Positions 9,080 through 19,259 of a DNA stretch of 64,000 bases are shown here, piece by piece. The stretch is taken from positions 1 through 64,000 of the forward strand of contig JAEENL010000141.1 of NCBI GenBank assembly GCA_016283775.1. The letters are read 5' to 3'. The DNA is from Lachnospiraceae bacterium. GTDB taxonomy: Bacteria; Bacillota; Clostridia; Lachnospirales; Lachnospiraceae. The translations under genes and the position numbers were made by a program. The stretch's first letter is position 1. Each line of letters starts with the position of its first letter. The notes beneath the pieces were generated by a model. It saw only the letters and a list, made by a program, of their open reading frames with translations. It was not told the origin of the DNA and did not search any database.

Positions 9080-9955
9080 ATGTCTGTCAGATTCAGAGAT
9101 GATGATGCCTGCTGGTGCGGCAGCGGAAAAATGTATGTAAACTGTCACAAGGACTTTGACGCCCGTATCAAACGGGCCAGAATGCAGATGCACAAGGTTC
9201 CGAGCCGTGACATGATAAAAACTCCGGCTCAGGTGGAAAAGATAAAGGAAAGCGCAAAGATCAATGTTGCGGTGCTGGATTATATCAGCGAGAGGATATG
9301 CGAAGGCATGCCCACGAGCGACATAGACAAAATGGTCTATGAGCAGACCACAAAAATGGGCGGCATCCCCGCTCCCCTTAATTACGAGGGCTTCCCCTAC
9401 AGTGTCTGCACATCCGTAAACAATCAGGTCTGCCACGGTTTTCCGTCCGACAAGGTCATCCTTAAGTCCGGAGATATCATAAACGTAGACTGTTCCACCA
9501 TCCTTGACGGATATTTTTCCGATTCATCCAGAATGTTCATGATAGGTGACGTAGATCCCAAGGCAAAAAAACTGGTCGAAGTCACAAAAGAGTGCATGAT
9601 GCTCGGCTTTAAGGCCGTCAAGCCCTGGGGATACCTGGGCGACATGGGACAGGCAGTCCACGATCATGCATATTCCAACGGTTACACCATTGTCCGTGAG
9701 ATCGGCGGCCACGGCGTCGGAGTACAGTTCCACGAGGAGCCGTGGGTCGGCTATCACACAAAGCGCGGAACCGACATTCTCCTCGCTCCCGGACTTATGT
9801 TCACCATCGAACCCATGGTAAATATGGGACGCGAAGACATCTATGTCGACGACGAGAACGGCTGGGAAGTGTACACCGAAGACGGTTCGCTTTCCGCACA
9901 ATGGGAGATACAGGTACTTGTTACCGAAACAGGCGCAGAGATAATTTCATGGTGA
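9080..9955 (+). CDS. map: Type I methionine aminopeptidase with N-terminal SEC-C zinc motif
   Basis: SEC-C motif DACWCGSGKMYVNCHKDF; MAP motifs NVDCSTILDGYFSDSSRMF, GHGVGVQFHEEPWV, TIEPMVNMG. Confidence 0.93.
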   Translation: MSVRFRDDDACWCGSGKMYVNCHKDFDARIKRARMQMHKVPSRDMIKTPAQVEKIKESAKINVAVLDYISERICEGMPTSDIDKMVYEQTTKMGGIPAPLNYEGFPYSVCTSVNNQVCHGFPSDKVILKSGDIINVDCSTILDGYFSDSSRMFMIGDVDPKAKKLVEVTKECMMLGFKAVKPWGYLGDMGQAVHDHAYSNGYTIVREIGGHGVGVQFHEEPWVGYHTKRGTDILLAPGLMFTIEPMVNMGREDIYVDDENGWEVYTEDGSLSAQWEIQVLVTETGAEIISW

Positions 9956-9963
9956 TCAAAAAT

Positions 9964-9996
9964 ACAGCCCCGGGTGCGAATAGCATCCGGGGCTGT
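9964..9996. terminator. Terminator hairpin between convergent map and GH94 genes
   Basis: ACAGCCCCGGGTGC-GAATA-GCATCCGGGGCTGT. Confidence 0.8.
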
Positions 9997-10027
9997 CTTA
10001 CGGGGAATACGATCCTTCGGGATTAGC

Positions 10028-12463
10028 TTAACCCATTACCACCTTGACATCGTATTCTTTCCTTCCTTCTTCGAAAGGAACTACGTTGCCTTCTGTCTTT
10101 ACGCCGTTCACGATGAGCTCTTTTACGCCCTTTTGAACGCCGGAGGGATTTTCGACGCTGATGTGGTATTCAGCCCCGCGGAATCTGCGGACAAGCTTGA
10201 AGCCGCCGAAACCTTCGGGAACACAGGGATTGATGGAAAGGCCCTTGTGTGTCGGATAGATACCCAGAATGTACTGGGAGATGTTTACAAATGTCCATGC
10301 AGCCGTACCCGTGAGCCAGCTGTTCTTTGCTTCGCCGTGGAATTTGGCGTCGCGGCCCGCTACCATCTGGGAATATACATAAGGCTCGGTGCGATGGATC
10401 TCGCTGAATTCTTCACAGTAAGCGGGGCAGGTCTTTTTGTAGATCTCAAAAGCTCTGCTTCCGCGTCCTACAACCGTTTCCGCTATGGATACCCAAGGAT
10501 TGTTGTGGCAGAAGATTCCGGCGTTTTCCTTGTATCCCGGAGGATATGAGGAAACCTCGCCAAGCTCTAAGTGATATCTGGTATAAGCAGGCTGAAGTAT
10601 CATCACGCCGTACTTTGTGTCAAGTCGTTCTTTTACGGAATCGAGCGCCGTAACCGCATTTCCTTCTTTTACTCCGATGCCGGCCATTACGCAGAAGCCC
10701 TGAGGCTCGATGAAGATCTGGCCTTCTTCGCACTCTGCGGAACCAACCTTGTGGCTGTATGCGTCATATGCTCTTACAAACCATTTTCCGTCCCAGCCGT
10801 CCTTGAGCACGGTATCGTACATCACGCTGACTTCTTTGCGGGCGCGGTCGGCTTCCGCCTTGTTGCCTGTGAGCTCGCAAAGCTCGGCATATTCTTCACC
10901 GTATTTTACAAACATTCCGGCGATGAATACGGATTCCGCAACAGGTCCTTCGCTCGGTCCGAAGGTCTGGAAGGACTCTCCGGGATGCTCGGAGAAGCAG
11001 TTGAGGTTAAGGCAGTCGTTCCAGTCGGCGCGGCCGATGAGGGGAAGTCCGTGAGGACCTTTATGTGTTGCAGTGAAATCAAAGGATCTCTTTAAGTGAT
11101 CCATGAGAGGAGTGGCTTTTGAAGCGTCGTTGTCAAAGGGCACCATCTCGTTGAGAATGGAGGTGTCGCCGGTTTCACGCACATATGCGCTCGTTCCTGC
11201 GATGAGCCAGAGCGGATCGTCGTTGAAGCCGCTTCCGATGTCGGAATTTCCCTTCTTTGTGAGAGGCTGGTACTGATGGTATGCGCGTCCGTCCTCAAAC
11301 TGTGTGGAAGCGATGTCGATGATCCTTTCCCTTGCGCGGTCCGGGATAAGGTGAACAAATCCGAGAAGGTCCTGACATGAATCTCTGAAGCCCATGCCTC
11401 TGCCGATGCCGGATTCGTAGTAGGATGCGGAACGTGACATGTTGAAGGTTACCATGCACTGGTACTGGTTCCAGATGTTTACCATGCGGTTGACCTTTTC
11501 GTCACCGGATTCCACGTGGTATATGGACAAAAGATTGTCCCAGTATGCCTTGAGCTCGTTGAATGCTTTTTCAACATCAGCGTCGGTAGCATATTTTCCA
11601 AAAAGCTTTTCTGCGGGCTTTTTGTTGATTATGCCGTAGGATTCCCATTTTTCTTCATCCGGATTTTCGATGTATCCCAAAACGAAGATAAGGGATGTGG
11701 ATTCGCCGGGCTTTAAGGAAATGTTGATCTGGTGGGATGCGATGGGAGACCATCCGCTCGCAACAGTGTTTCCCGCCTTGCCGTTTACCACAACGTCGGG
11801 ACGGTCATTGTTGTTGTATGCTCCCAGGAAATCGTCTCTTATGGTGTCAAATCCGTCAATGGGACGGTTTACAGAGAAGAAAGCATAGTGGTTTCTTCTC
11901 TCACGGTATTCCGTCTTGTGATAGATGACAGAACCCTTGATCTCCACTTCGCCACAGGAGAGCAGACGCTGGAAGTTTTTCATGTCATCGTCGGCATTCC
12001 AGAGGCACCACTCGACATAGGAAAAAAGCTTAAATTCCTTAGTCTCCGGGGATTCGTTGGTAATGGTGACCTTGTTTATCTCGCAGGCGTCCTTGCAGGG
12101 AACAAATGCGAGCACTTCAGCCTTGAGGCCGTTCTTTTTGCCTGTGAAACGGCTGTAGCCGATGCCGTGACGGCACTCGTAAAAGTCGAGAGGCGTTTTT
12201 GAAGGCTGCCATCCGGGATTCCAGATGTCCTTGCCGTCGTTGATATAGTAGTACTTGCCGTTGTTGTCGGCAGGCACGTTGTTGTACCTGTATCTGGTGA
12301 GGCGGAGCAGTTTTGCGTCCTTAAAAAAGCTGTAGCCGCCGCTTGTGTTTGAGATAAGAGAGAAAAATTCGTCCGTACCGAGATAGTTGATCCAGGGGAG
12401 CGGCGTTTTTGGGGTAGTGATGACATACTCTTTTGCGGCATCGTCAAAATAACCGAATTTCAT
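10028..12463 (-). CDS. GH94 phosphorylase, cellobiose phosphorylase-like
   Basis: [84 protein letters not shown]. Confidence 0.9.
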   Translation of the reverse strand: MKFGYFDDAAKEYVITTPKTPLPWINYLGTDEFFSLISNTSGGYSFFKDAKLLRLTRYRYNNVPADNNGKYYYINDGKDIWNPGWQPSKTPLDFYECRHGIGYSRFTGKKNGLKAEVLAFVPCKDACEINKVTITNESPETKEFKLFSYVEWCLWNADDDMKNFQRLLSCGEVEIKGSVIYHKTEYRERRNHYAFFSVNRPIDGFDTIRDDFLGAYNNNDRPDVVVNGKAGNTVASGWSPIASHQINISLKPGESTSLIFVLGYIENPDEEKWESYGIINKKPAEKLFGKYATDADVEKAFNELKAYWDNLLSIYHVESGDEKVNRMVNIWNQYQCMVTFNMSRSASYYESGIGRGMGFRDSCQDLLGFVHLIPDRARERIIDIASTQFEDGRAYHQYQPLTKKGNSDIGSGFNDDPLWLIAGTSAYVRETGDTSILNEMVPFDNDASKATPLMDHLKRSFDFTATHKGPHGLPLIGRADWNDCLNLNCFSEHPGESFQTFGPSEGPVAESVFIAGMFVKYGEEYAELCELTGNKAEADRARKEVSVMYDTVLKDGWDGKWFVRAYDAYSHKVGSAECEEGQIFIEPQGFCVMAGIGVKEGNAVTALDSVKERLDTKYGVMILQPAYTRYHLELGEVSSYPPGYKENAGIFCHNNPWVSIAETVVGRGSRAFEIYKKTCPAYCEEFSEIHRTEPYVYSQMVAGRDAKFHGEAKNSWLTGTAAWTFVNISQYILGIYPTHKGLSINPCVPEGFGGFKLVRRFRGAEYHISVENPSGVQKGVKELIVNGVKTEGNVVPFEEGRKEYDVKVVMG

Positions 12464-12510
12464 GTTGGGGTTTCTCCTGTTCTTTTATATTTGCCAACGG
12501 CGTCCTTATC

Positions 12511-13539
12511 TCATGACTGGCGCCTTGTGTTCAGGTTCTTTACCGTTTTTCCCGCGTATACTTCGCCCTCGACCATGATCTGTTCCTCGATGGTCGTGCG
12601 GGGGCGTTCTATGAGGTCGATAAGCTGCTGGGCCGCAGCCATACCGATGCGTTCCGTGTCCTGGCGGAGCGTGGTGAGCTTCGGCTCGATGTGCCTTCCT
12701 ATGCGGATGCCGTCATAGCCTGCAACAGAAATGTCCGCTGGGATCGAGAGCCCTCGTTCTTTGATGGCGTTTATGCCGCCGTAGCAGGAAAAATCGTCGG
12801 GATAAAGGATGCAGGTCGGAGGATTTTTGAGCGAGAGCAGTTCCTCCGTCATCTGTGTCGCGATCCTTGTGTTTCTGTAAGGGGCTTCTTTTATATATTC
12901 ATCGGGGATGTGTATGTCAAACTCTTCGAGTGTTTTAAAGAAGGAAGAGAGTCTGGCATCGGTAACCGCAGATTTTGCGCCATGTATATAAGCGATCTTT
13001 CTGTGACCTTTTGCAAGGATGAACGTCACAAGATCGCGCATCCCTTTTACATTATCGGAAAGAATGGAAGAGTGTCCGTTAAAGGTATGGTCTATGGTAA
13101 CGATGGGAAGTCCGCTGTTTACAAGCTCCGCAACCTCGGGATCGTAGAAATCCACGCATGCGATCAGAGCCCCGTCAAAGCCTCTGTATCTGCAGTGGTC
13201 CTTGTAGCTCATCCGTCCGGGGCGGGTCTTGCTGCCGTTTATGAATGTTATGTCATAGCCTTTACTCTCGGCGCCGCGCTTGAAGCTGTCGAGCACGTAT
13301 GAAAAATAGTCGTGCGTCAGGCCGCTTTGCGCTTCGTCGGCATAGAGCACACCAATGTTGTAAGTCCTGTTCGTTTTCAAGGCTCTGGCTGAAGAGTTCG
13401 GAAAATATCCGAGCTTTCTCGCAACTTCGCGGACAAGGGTCTTAGTCTCGTCACTTACGTCGCTCTGATCGTTCAATGCCTTGCTGACAGTGGCCGGGCT
13501 GACGTTGCATTCTTTTGCGATATCCTTTAACGAAACCAC
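12511..13539 (-). CDS. LacI-family transcriptional regulator
   Basis: VVSLKDIAKECNVSPATVSKALNDQSDVS HTH and periplasmic-binding-like sensor; start reassigned to GTG at 13539 preceded by GGGAGG. Confidence 0.9.
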   Translation of the reverse strand: MVSLKDIAKECNVSPATVSKALNDQSDVSDETKTLVREVARKLGYFPNSSARALKTNRTYNIGVLYADEAQSGLTHDYFSYVLDSFKRGAESKGYDITFINGSKTRPGRMSYKDHCRYRGFDGALIACVDFYDPEVAELVNSGLPIVTIDHTFNGHSSILSDNVKGMRDLVTFILAKGHRKIAYIHGAKSAVTDARLSSFFKTLEEFDIHIPDEYIKEAPYRNTRIATQMTEELLSLKNPPTCILYPDDFSCYGGINAIKERGLSIPADISVAGYDGIRIGRHIEPKLTTLRQDTERIGMAAAQQLIDLIERPRTTIEEQIMVEGEVYAGKTVKNLNTRRQS

Positions 13540-13562
13540 GGTAAACCTCCCTGTGATTGTTT

Positions 13563-13576
13563 CGAAATCGTTTTCG
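13563..13576. promoter_or_regulatory. Probable LacI-family operator, autoregulatory
   Basis: CGAAATCGTTTTCG, near-perfect palindrome with central CG, about 24 bp upstream of the lacI-like start. Confidence 0.55.
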
Positions 13577-13752
13577 TAAAATAATATACAACAATTTATA
13601 CAATATTGCAATAGAAAAATTTTACGATTTTATGCATTATTTACTAGCCGCGGATGAAAAAACTATTTGTTTTTTTCCGCAAGATGCCGTATATTTTGTA
13701 TACGAACATTATGATAAAAAGGTGTATAAGCTGAAAGGATACATAGCAGCAA

Positions 13753-14394
13753 ATGAGATTAAAGAATGTAAAAGGCGCCGCGGAGAAGGTGGAAACAAGC
13801 GGGTTTGTGATACATGACGCGGCCGGACACAAAGGAAACTGGAACAAGATATTCGGAAACGGCAATCCGCTCCATGTGGAGATCGGGATGGGAAAAGGAA
13901 GGTTCATAACAACTCTGGCAAAACAGAATCCTGATGTGAACTACCTTGGAATAGAGAGATATTCAAGCGTTCTCGTGCGCGCTATCGAAAAACGGGAAGC
14001 CGAGGAGGAGCCTGTCGGTAACCTCTTTTTTCTGTGCGAGGACGCGGAAAACATAACGGACATGTTCGGAGAGGGCGAAGTGGGACGGATATACTTAAAC
14101 TTTTCCGATCCCTGGCCCAAGGCCAGACATGCCAAAAGACGGTTGACATCAAAGGAATATCTTGTAAAATATGATAGGATATTGGACAGAGACGGCAGGA
14201 TAGTCTTTAAGACCGACAACCGTGATCTGTTTGATTTTTCCGTTGAAGAAATGCAGGAAAACGGCTGGACACTTGAAACCGTGACATACGATCTTCATAA
14301 GAGCGAGCTTGCGCCGGCAAATGTGATGACCGAATACGAAGAAAAGTTTTCGGCACTGGGAAATAAGATATGCTGTCTTATCGCAAAAAGATAA
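13753..14394 (+). CDS. trmB: tRNA (guanine-N7-)-methyltransferase
   Basis: HVEIGMGKGRFITTLAKQNPDVNYLGIERYSSVLVRAIEK; LNFSDPWPKARHAKRRLTS. Confidence 0.93.
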   Translation: MRLKNVKGAAEKVETSGFVIHDAAGHKGNWNKIFGNGNPLHVEIGMGKGRFITTLAKQNPDVNYLGIERYSSVLVRAIEKREAEEEPVGNLFFLCEDAENITDMFGEGEVGRIYLNFSDPWPKARHAKRRLTSKEYLVKYDRILDRDGRIVFKTDNRDLFDFSVEEMQENGWTLETVTYDLHKSELAPANVMTEYEEKFSALGNKICCLIAKR

Positions 14395-15827
14395 AGAACA
14401 GAGTTAACAAAACAATAAAGAGATGTCTTACGCTTACCGCCGCCGGAGTGATACTTATGACGGCTGTTTTTTCGTATCTTCCGGTACCTGTTCATGCGGG
14501 AGAGATAAATACGGCAAGTCCTACAGGCGCGGCGCTTCCCGAGACAAAAAAGGACGTGTGGCCCGAGGCTCCTGAGATAAGCGCGGAAGCGGCGATACTT
14601 TTTGAAGTCAGCACCGGGACCACGGTATACAGTAAAAACGCGACAGAAAAATATTATCCCGCAAGCACCACGAAGCTCATGACAGCGCTTCTTGCGGTGG
14701 AGCGGTGCCCATTGTCCGATGTGGTGACCATGTCGTATGAGGCGATAAGCAGCGTGGGCTGGGATTCCTCAAGGATCGGCGTGATCTCGGGAGAAAAGCT
14801 CACGATGGAGCAGTGCCTCTATTCCATTCTCCTTGCTTCCGCGAACGAAGTGACATATGCGGTTGCCGAGCATATCGGAAGCACCTCTGAAAATTTTGTC
14901 AAGATGATGAATCAGAGAGCGGCGGAGCTGGGGCTTATAAACACAAATTTTACCAATCCTCACGGGCTTCATGACGAATTCCATTACACCTGCGCATACG
15001 ACCTTGCGCTCATCATGAAGAAGTGCATCGAATATACCACGTTTTGCAGGATCTCAAACAATCACTATTACGAGATCCCGCCCACGAATCTGTGCGAAGA
15101 ATCGCGAGTGATCGCGCAGACACACCAGATCCTCAGAAAAAAGATCAAGTATGACGGTGTTTTCGCCGGAAAAACAGGACATACCGACGAAGCGGGAAAC
15201 TGCCTTGTGACCGCCTGCGAGCGGGACGGGCTGCAGTTTATCTGCGTCGTGCTGAAAGAGCCCACATCTGAGAGCTGTTACACCGACACCATCGCGCTTT
15301 TTGATTACGGATATCAGAACTTTTCAAAGGTATCGATGTCCGCGTCCGACAACGGGACCAAGTCAAATGCATTTCCCGTACTCTTTTCAGATGAGGACGC
15401 GTTTGTCTATGAAGTGTCTTCGGCGCTTTCTGTATCGGAGGCCACGGTGTTGTTACCTGTGGGAGCGTCCTTTGAAGATGTAAAGAATGAGTGCACTCTC
15501 ACGCCTCTTTTAAAGACCGAAAAAGGCGAAAATGTGATCGGCACCGCATATTTCTACTATGCCGGGGTGAGAGTCGGAAACACTGAGATCATCTATACTG
15601 CGGACAAGGAAGAAGTGCTTGACGAAGCGGCTTACTATATGGCGCAGTACGGGAACACTCCGGAATTCGATCAGGCGGAATATGACAGGATCAGGGGAAT
15701 ACTTCCTGAGCCCGAACCCGAGCCGGAAAAAGACCTGAGGCCCATGATCATAGGATTTCTCACGGGCGGAGTGGTGCTGATCCTCGGCATCGTGGTCGTA
15801 TTGATGAACAACAGAAAACAGGGTTAG
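14370..15827 (+). CDS. D-alanyl-D-alanine carboxypeptidase (DacF-like PBP)
   Basis: Signal peptide; SxxK in YYPASTTKLMTALLA; ANEVTYA (SxN-type position); KTGHTDEAGNCLV; C-terminal TM anchor. Confidence 0.9.
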   Translation: MLSYRKKIKNRVNKTIKRCLTLTAAGVILMTAVFSYLPVPVHAGEINTASPTGAALPETKKDVWPEAPEISAEAAILFEVSTGTTVYSKNATEKYYPASTTKLMTALLAVERCPLSDVVTMSYEAISSVGWDSSRIGVISGEKLTMEQCLYSILLASANEVTYAVAEHIGSTSENFVKMMNQRAAELGLINTNFTNPHGLHDEFHYTCAYDLALIMKKCIEYTTFCRISNNHYYEIPPTNLCEESRVIAQTHQILRKKIKYDGVFAGKTGHTDEAGNCLVTACERDGLQFICVVLKEPTSESCYTDTIALFDYGYQNFSKVSMSASDNGTKSNAFPVLFSDEDAFVYEVSSALSVSEATVLLPVGASFEDVKNECTLTPLLKTEKGENVIGTAYFYYAGVRVGNTEIIYTADKEEVLDEAAYYMAQYGNTPEFDQAEYDRIRGILPEPEPEPEKDLRPMIIGFLTGGVVLILGIVVVLMNNRKQG

Positions 15828-15854
15828 AAAATATACGGAAAGGGAGGAATACGG

Positions 15855-17507
15855 ATGAAATGTCCAAATTGCGGCGGAGAGTTACGCTTTGATATAAAGA
15901 CACAAAAGAATGTCTGCGATTTTTGTGATTCGACGTTTGATATCGCTCCCGAGACCAATGACAAAGGCGGCAAAAAAAACGGGCAGGCCACAAAGCGCGC
16001 AAAGGTGCTTGAAGACGAGCATTCCGAAGTGCGTGAAAAAAGCGGCGGCAAGCTCAAAGTAAAGACCTTCCTCTGCCCAAACTGCGGCGGAGAGATCTAT
16101 GCGACAGATACCGAGGCCAATGAATTTTGCAGCTACTGCGGCTCCATGGTTATTTTACAGGAGCGCATCGACAATATTGACAGACCGGATTACATCATCC
16201 CGTTCAAGGTCGACAAAGACAGGTGCCGCGAGATCTACAACAAACACATCGGAAAGCTGATCTTTGCTCCGAAGGAGTTCAAGACTCCCGGAAACATCGA
16301 CAGATTCCGCCCTATATATACGCCTTACTGGGTATACGAGAGCAAATTTTCCGGCCACGGAAAACTAAAAGCAAAGCATGTCTATTCCAAAGGCAATTAC
16401 GAATACACCGAGCATCACGATTTCCTTTTTGATGTGGATGCGGAGTACGGCGGCATCTCTTTTGATGCGTCTTCTGCCTTTGATGACAATACAAGTGCGG
16501 CGATCGCGCCTTATGACTCGTCAAAGATGGAAAAGTTTGACGAACGATACCTTTCCGGCTTTTTTGCCGATATTCCCGATGTCAGGAACAAGGTCTACAC
16601 TGAAGACGCAAAGGAACTCATGAAGAGCGACGTTGCGGATAAGGCTCTTAAAAGCGAGGTGTTCAAAAAGTCCCGCGCCAAGCACAATGCGGACGGCAAA
16701 GGTGACGAACTGCCGTCGGGAGAGATCAAAGGGAAAAACGCGATGTTTCCTGTGTGGTTTTTGTCGTTCAGACACGGCGACCGCGTTTCCTATGCCGTGG
16801 TAAACGGTGAGAGCGGGAAGATCACCTGTGACACACCGATCAGCGTAACGAAATTTATGCTGTTTTCGCTGATACTTGCGATCCCGTTCTTTTTCCTATA
16901 CAATGCGGTCTTTATGATGCAGCCCATGGCAATGCAGCTTATCGCAGGACTTGTTACTTTTGCGCTGTCCCTTTATTACAGCTGGTATCTGGGGCAGGTG
17001 GAGATCTCCGAGAAGCGTTTTACCGACAAGGGTTATGTGCTGTCGCATGAAAAGGAACTCGGGAACGAACTGAAGGAAGCAAAAAAGCAGCTCGATGCCG
17101 CGGAGACGAAAAAAAAGGTAAAACCGGAATCTTTTTCGGGACAGTTGTATTTGCTGGTCTTTGCGGTGGCGTTTTTTGCCATCATAGGATTTGCCGTTGC
17201 CGAGGTGCTTTTGGAATTTGACGCGCTGGCGCTTGCGATCGCCGGTGTGCTTGCTTTTTTGATCATTTTCAGGACAAAGTGCGCAGACAAGAAGGACAAG
17301 ACCATCGCGATCGGGATCCTTGCGGTCTATGCGTACTGCGCGCTTGTTGCGCTCATCGAACCCGTGCGGGATCTGTTCTTTTATCTCGGATCGCTCCTTC
17401 AGGTGCTTTCGATGCTTGTGATCTTTTTAAGTGTCATCGCAAAGTACAACATCCTTGCGACCAGACCTCTGCCGCAGCTTAAGGGAAGGGGGCATGACGC
17501 ACAATGA
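15855..17507 (+). CDS. Membrane protein with two N-terminal zinc ribbons
   Basis: CPNCGGELRFDIKTQKNVCDFC and CPNCGGEIYATDTEANEFCSYCGS; several C-terminal TM segments. Confidence 0.75.
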   Translation: MKCPNCGGELRFDIKTQKNVCDFCDSTFDIAPETNDKGGKKNGQATKRAKVLEDEHSEVREKSGGKLKVKTFLCPNCGGEIYATDTEANEFCSYCGSMVILQERIDNIDRPDYIIPFKVDKDRCREIYNKHIGKLIFAPKEFKTPGNIDRFRPIYTPYWVYESKFSGHGKLKAKHVYSKGNYEYTEHHDFLFDVDAEYGGISFDASSAFDDNTSAAIAPYDSSKMEKFDERYLSGFFADIPDVRNKVYTEDAKELMKSDVADKALKSEVFKKSRAKHNADGKGDELPSGEIKGKNAMFPVWFLSFRHGDRVSYAVVNGESGKITCDTPISVTKFMLFSLILAIPFFFLYNAVFMMQPMAMQLIAGLVTFALSLYYSWYLGQVEISEKRFTDKGYVLSHEKELGNELKEAKKQLDAAETKKKVKPESFSGQLYLLVFAVAFFAIIGFAVAEVLLEFDALALAIAGVLAFLIIFRTKCADKKDKTIAIGILAVYAYCALVALIEPVRDLFFYLGSLLQVLSMLVIFLSVIAKYNILATRPLPQLKGRGHDAQ

Positions 17508-18328
17508 AAAAACTGATATATATTTTTGCGCTTGTCCTTGTTGTTTTTTCTGTTTCAGGTCCTGTCACCGCATATGGCGCAAAGGACTATACAGACGTTA
17601 CGCAAGTGCTGAGGAATGCGCGTGACGGCGTATACGGGGACTATTACAAAAACCCGGCAACCGGATGCGAGGGGTATCTTATCGATGCCGCAGGGATCTT
17701 TGAGAACGACTGTTATGACGAGATACTTGGTGAGATCATTGAAATGACTTCGTACGGAAATGCCATTGCGATCACCGGATTTTTCGCACCGTACGGCACC
17801 GAGAACGATATGACCCGTAACGTCTATCATGAGGCGTTCGGATATGAGGACGGGTCTGCGTTCGTTATAGATATGGATGACCGGTATATAGGAATTCACA
17901 GCGAGGGCGACAACTACAACGCGATCTCGGACTCCTACGGCAATCTGATAACGGCCAATGTGTACGAATACGCTTCAAGACAGGATTATGACATCTGCAT
18001 GCTGAAAGGCTTGCAGCAGATGAATACCGTGCTTTCGGGGCAAAAAGTCACAGGTCCGATGAAGATCGTGACAAACGCGCTGCTTGCGCTGCTTTCCGCG
18101 CTTGCGGTCAGCTTTTTTGCCATGAGGGCACTGACAAAAAGAAAAGGCACTGCCGACAAAGAACTGCTTTCGGCAGCGGTCAGAAACGTCAAGATCACGA
18201 ATGAACATGATAGGCACACAGGCACCACAAAAAAGTACATTTCCTCTTCTTCGGGAGGAGGCGGTGGCGGCGGTGGTCACGGCGGCGGCGGTGGTCACAG
18301 TGGCGGCGGTGGCGGCCATCATTTCTGA
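17504..18328 (+). CDS. Secreted/membrane TPM-like domain protein with Gly/His-rich C-terminus
   Basis: Signal peptide; TPM-like region (YLIDAAGIFENDCYDEILGEIIEMTSYGNAIAIT); one TM; tail SSSGGGGGGGGHGGGGGHSGGGGGHHF. Confidence 0.6.
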   Translation: MKKLIYIFALVLVVFSVSGPVTAYGAKDYTDVTQVLRNARDGVYGDYYKNPATGCEGYLIDAAGIFENDCYDEILGEIIEMTSYGNAIAITGFFAPYGTENDMTRNVYHEAFGYEDGSAFVIDMDDRYIGIHSEGDNYNAISDSYGNLITANVYEYASRQDYDICMLKGLQQMNTVLSGQKVTGPMKIVTNALLALLSALAVSFFAMRALTKRKGTADKELLSAAVRNVKITNEHDRHTGTTKKYISSSSGGGGGGGGHGGGGGHSGGGGGHHF

Positions 18329-18352
18329 TAGATCAATAAACCGGAGGAACAA

Positions 18353-19222
18353 ATGAGACCTTACATTATTTCAACAGATTCCATGGCGGACCTTTCCAAG
18401 GAGTACATGGAGACACACAAAGTACAGCTTCACCCTCTCCATTACATCCTTGACGGCGTTGAATACGGCGCAGAGCTTGAGACCGGCGAGATGGACATGA
18501 AAGAGTTTTACGCAGCCGTAAGAAACGGTAAGAAGCCCATCACAAATGCGACAAACGTGGGCTATGACACTGAGCTATTTGAAAAGGCCGTAAAAGAAGG
18601 GTATGACATTCTTCATTTAGCCTTTGCCTCGGCAATGAGCGCAAGCTATAACAATGCCTGTGTCGCGGCGGAAGTTGTAAAGGAAAAGCACCCCGAAGCA
18701 AACATCATAGTCATCGACACCACAGAGGGCTCCGGCGGTCAGAATCTTCTTGCGAGAAGAGCCGTTTCAAATCTTGAGAACGGAATGAGCATTGAGGAAA
18801 ACGCTGAGGACATAAAAAAAGTGATCCCCAACACACAGGTCGTATTTTCGGTACCTGATCTCATGAGCCTGTATCGCGGCGGCAGACTTAAGAAATCCGC
18901 GGCGATCATCGGAACGGTGCTCAAAGTCACACCGATACTCTGCATCGACCCCAAGGGCGCGCTCGCCGTGGTCAATAAGGTACGCGGAAGCAAGGCAGCG
19001 CAGCAGTTCCTTCGCGATGCCCTCGATCCTCTGAAGGAAAAGGGGACATTGCCCGACGAGATAGCAATAGAGCACGGCGACTGCCTTGAAGCTGCCGAAG
19101 AACTCGCGGAGCTCGTAAAAGAAAAATACGGCATTGAAAAATACCATTATGCATATCTTTGCCCCACACTCGGAGCACACACGGGCCCGGGCGTTATAAC
19201 GTTCAGTTTTATTGAAAAATAG
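18353..19222 (+). CDS. DegV-family fatty-acid-binding protein
   Basis: MRPYIISTDSMADLSKEYMETHKV; FASAMSASYNNA; GAHTGPGVITFSFI. Confidence 0.92.
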   Translation: MRPYIISTDSMADLSKEYMETHKVQLHPLHYILDGVEYGAELETGEMDMKEFYAAVRNGKKPITNATNVGYDTELFEKAVKEGYDILHLAFASAMSASYNNACVAAEVVKEKHPEANIIVIDTTEGSGGQNLLARRAVSNLENGMSIEENAEDIKKVIPNTQVVFSVPDLMSLYRGGRLKKSAAIIGTVLKVTPILCIDPKGALAVVNKVRGSKAAQQFLRDALDPLKEKGTLPDEIAIEHGDCLEAAEELAELVKEKYGIEKYHYAYLCPTLGAHTGPGVITFSFIEK

Positions 19223-19259
19223 ATCAAGATCACAGAGTCTTGAAAAAGGGAGGATCATT

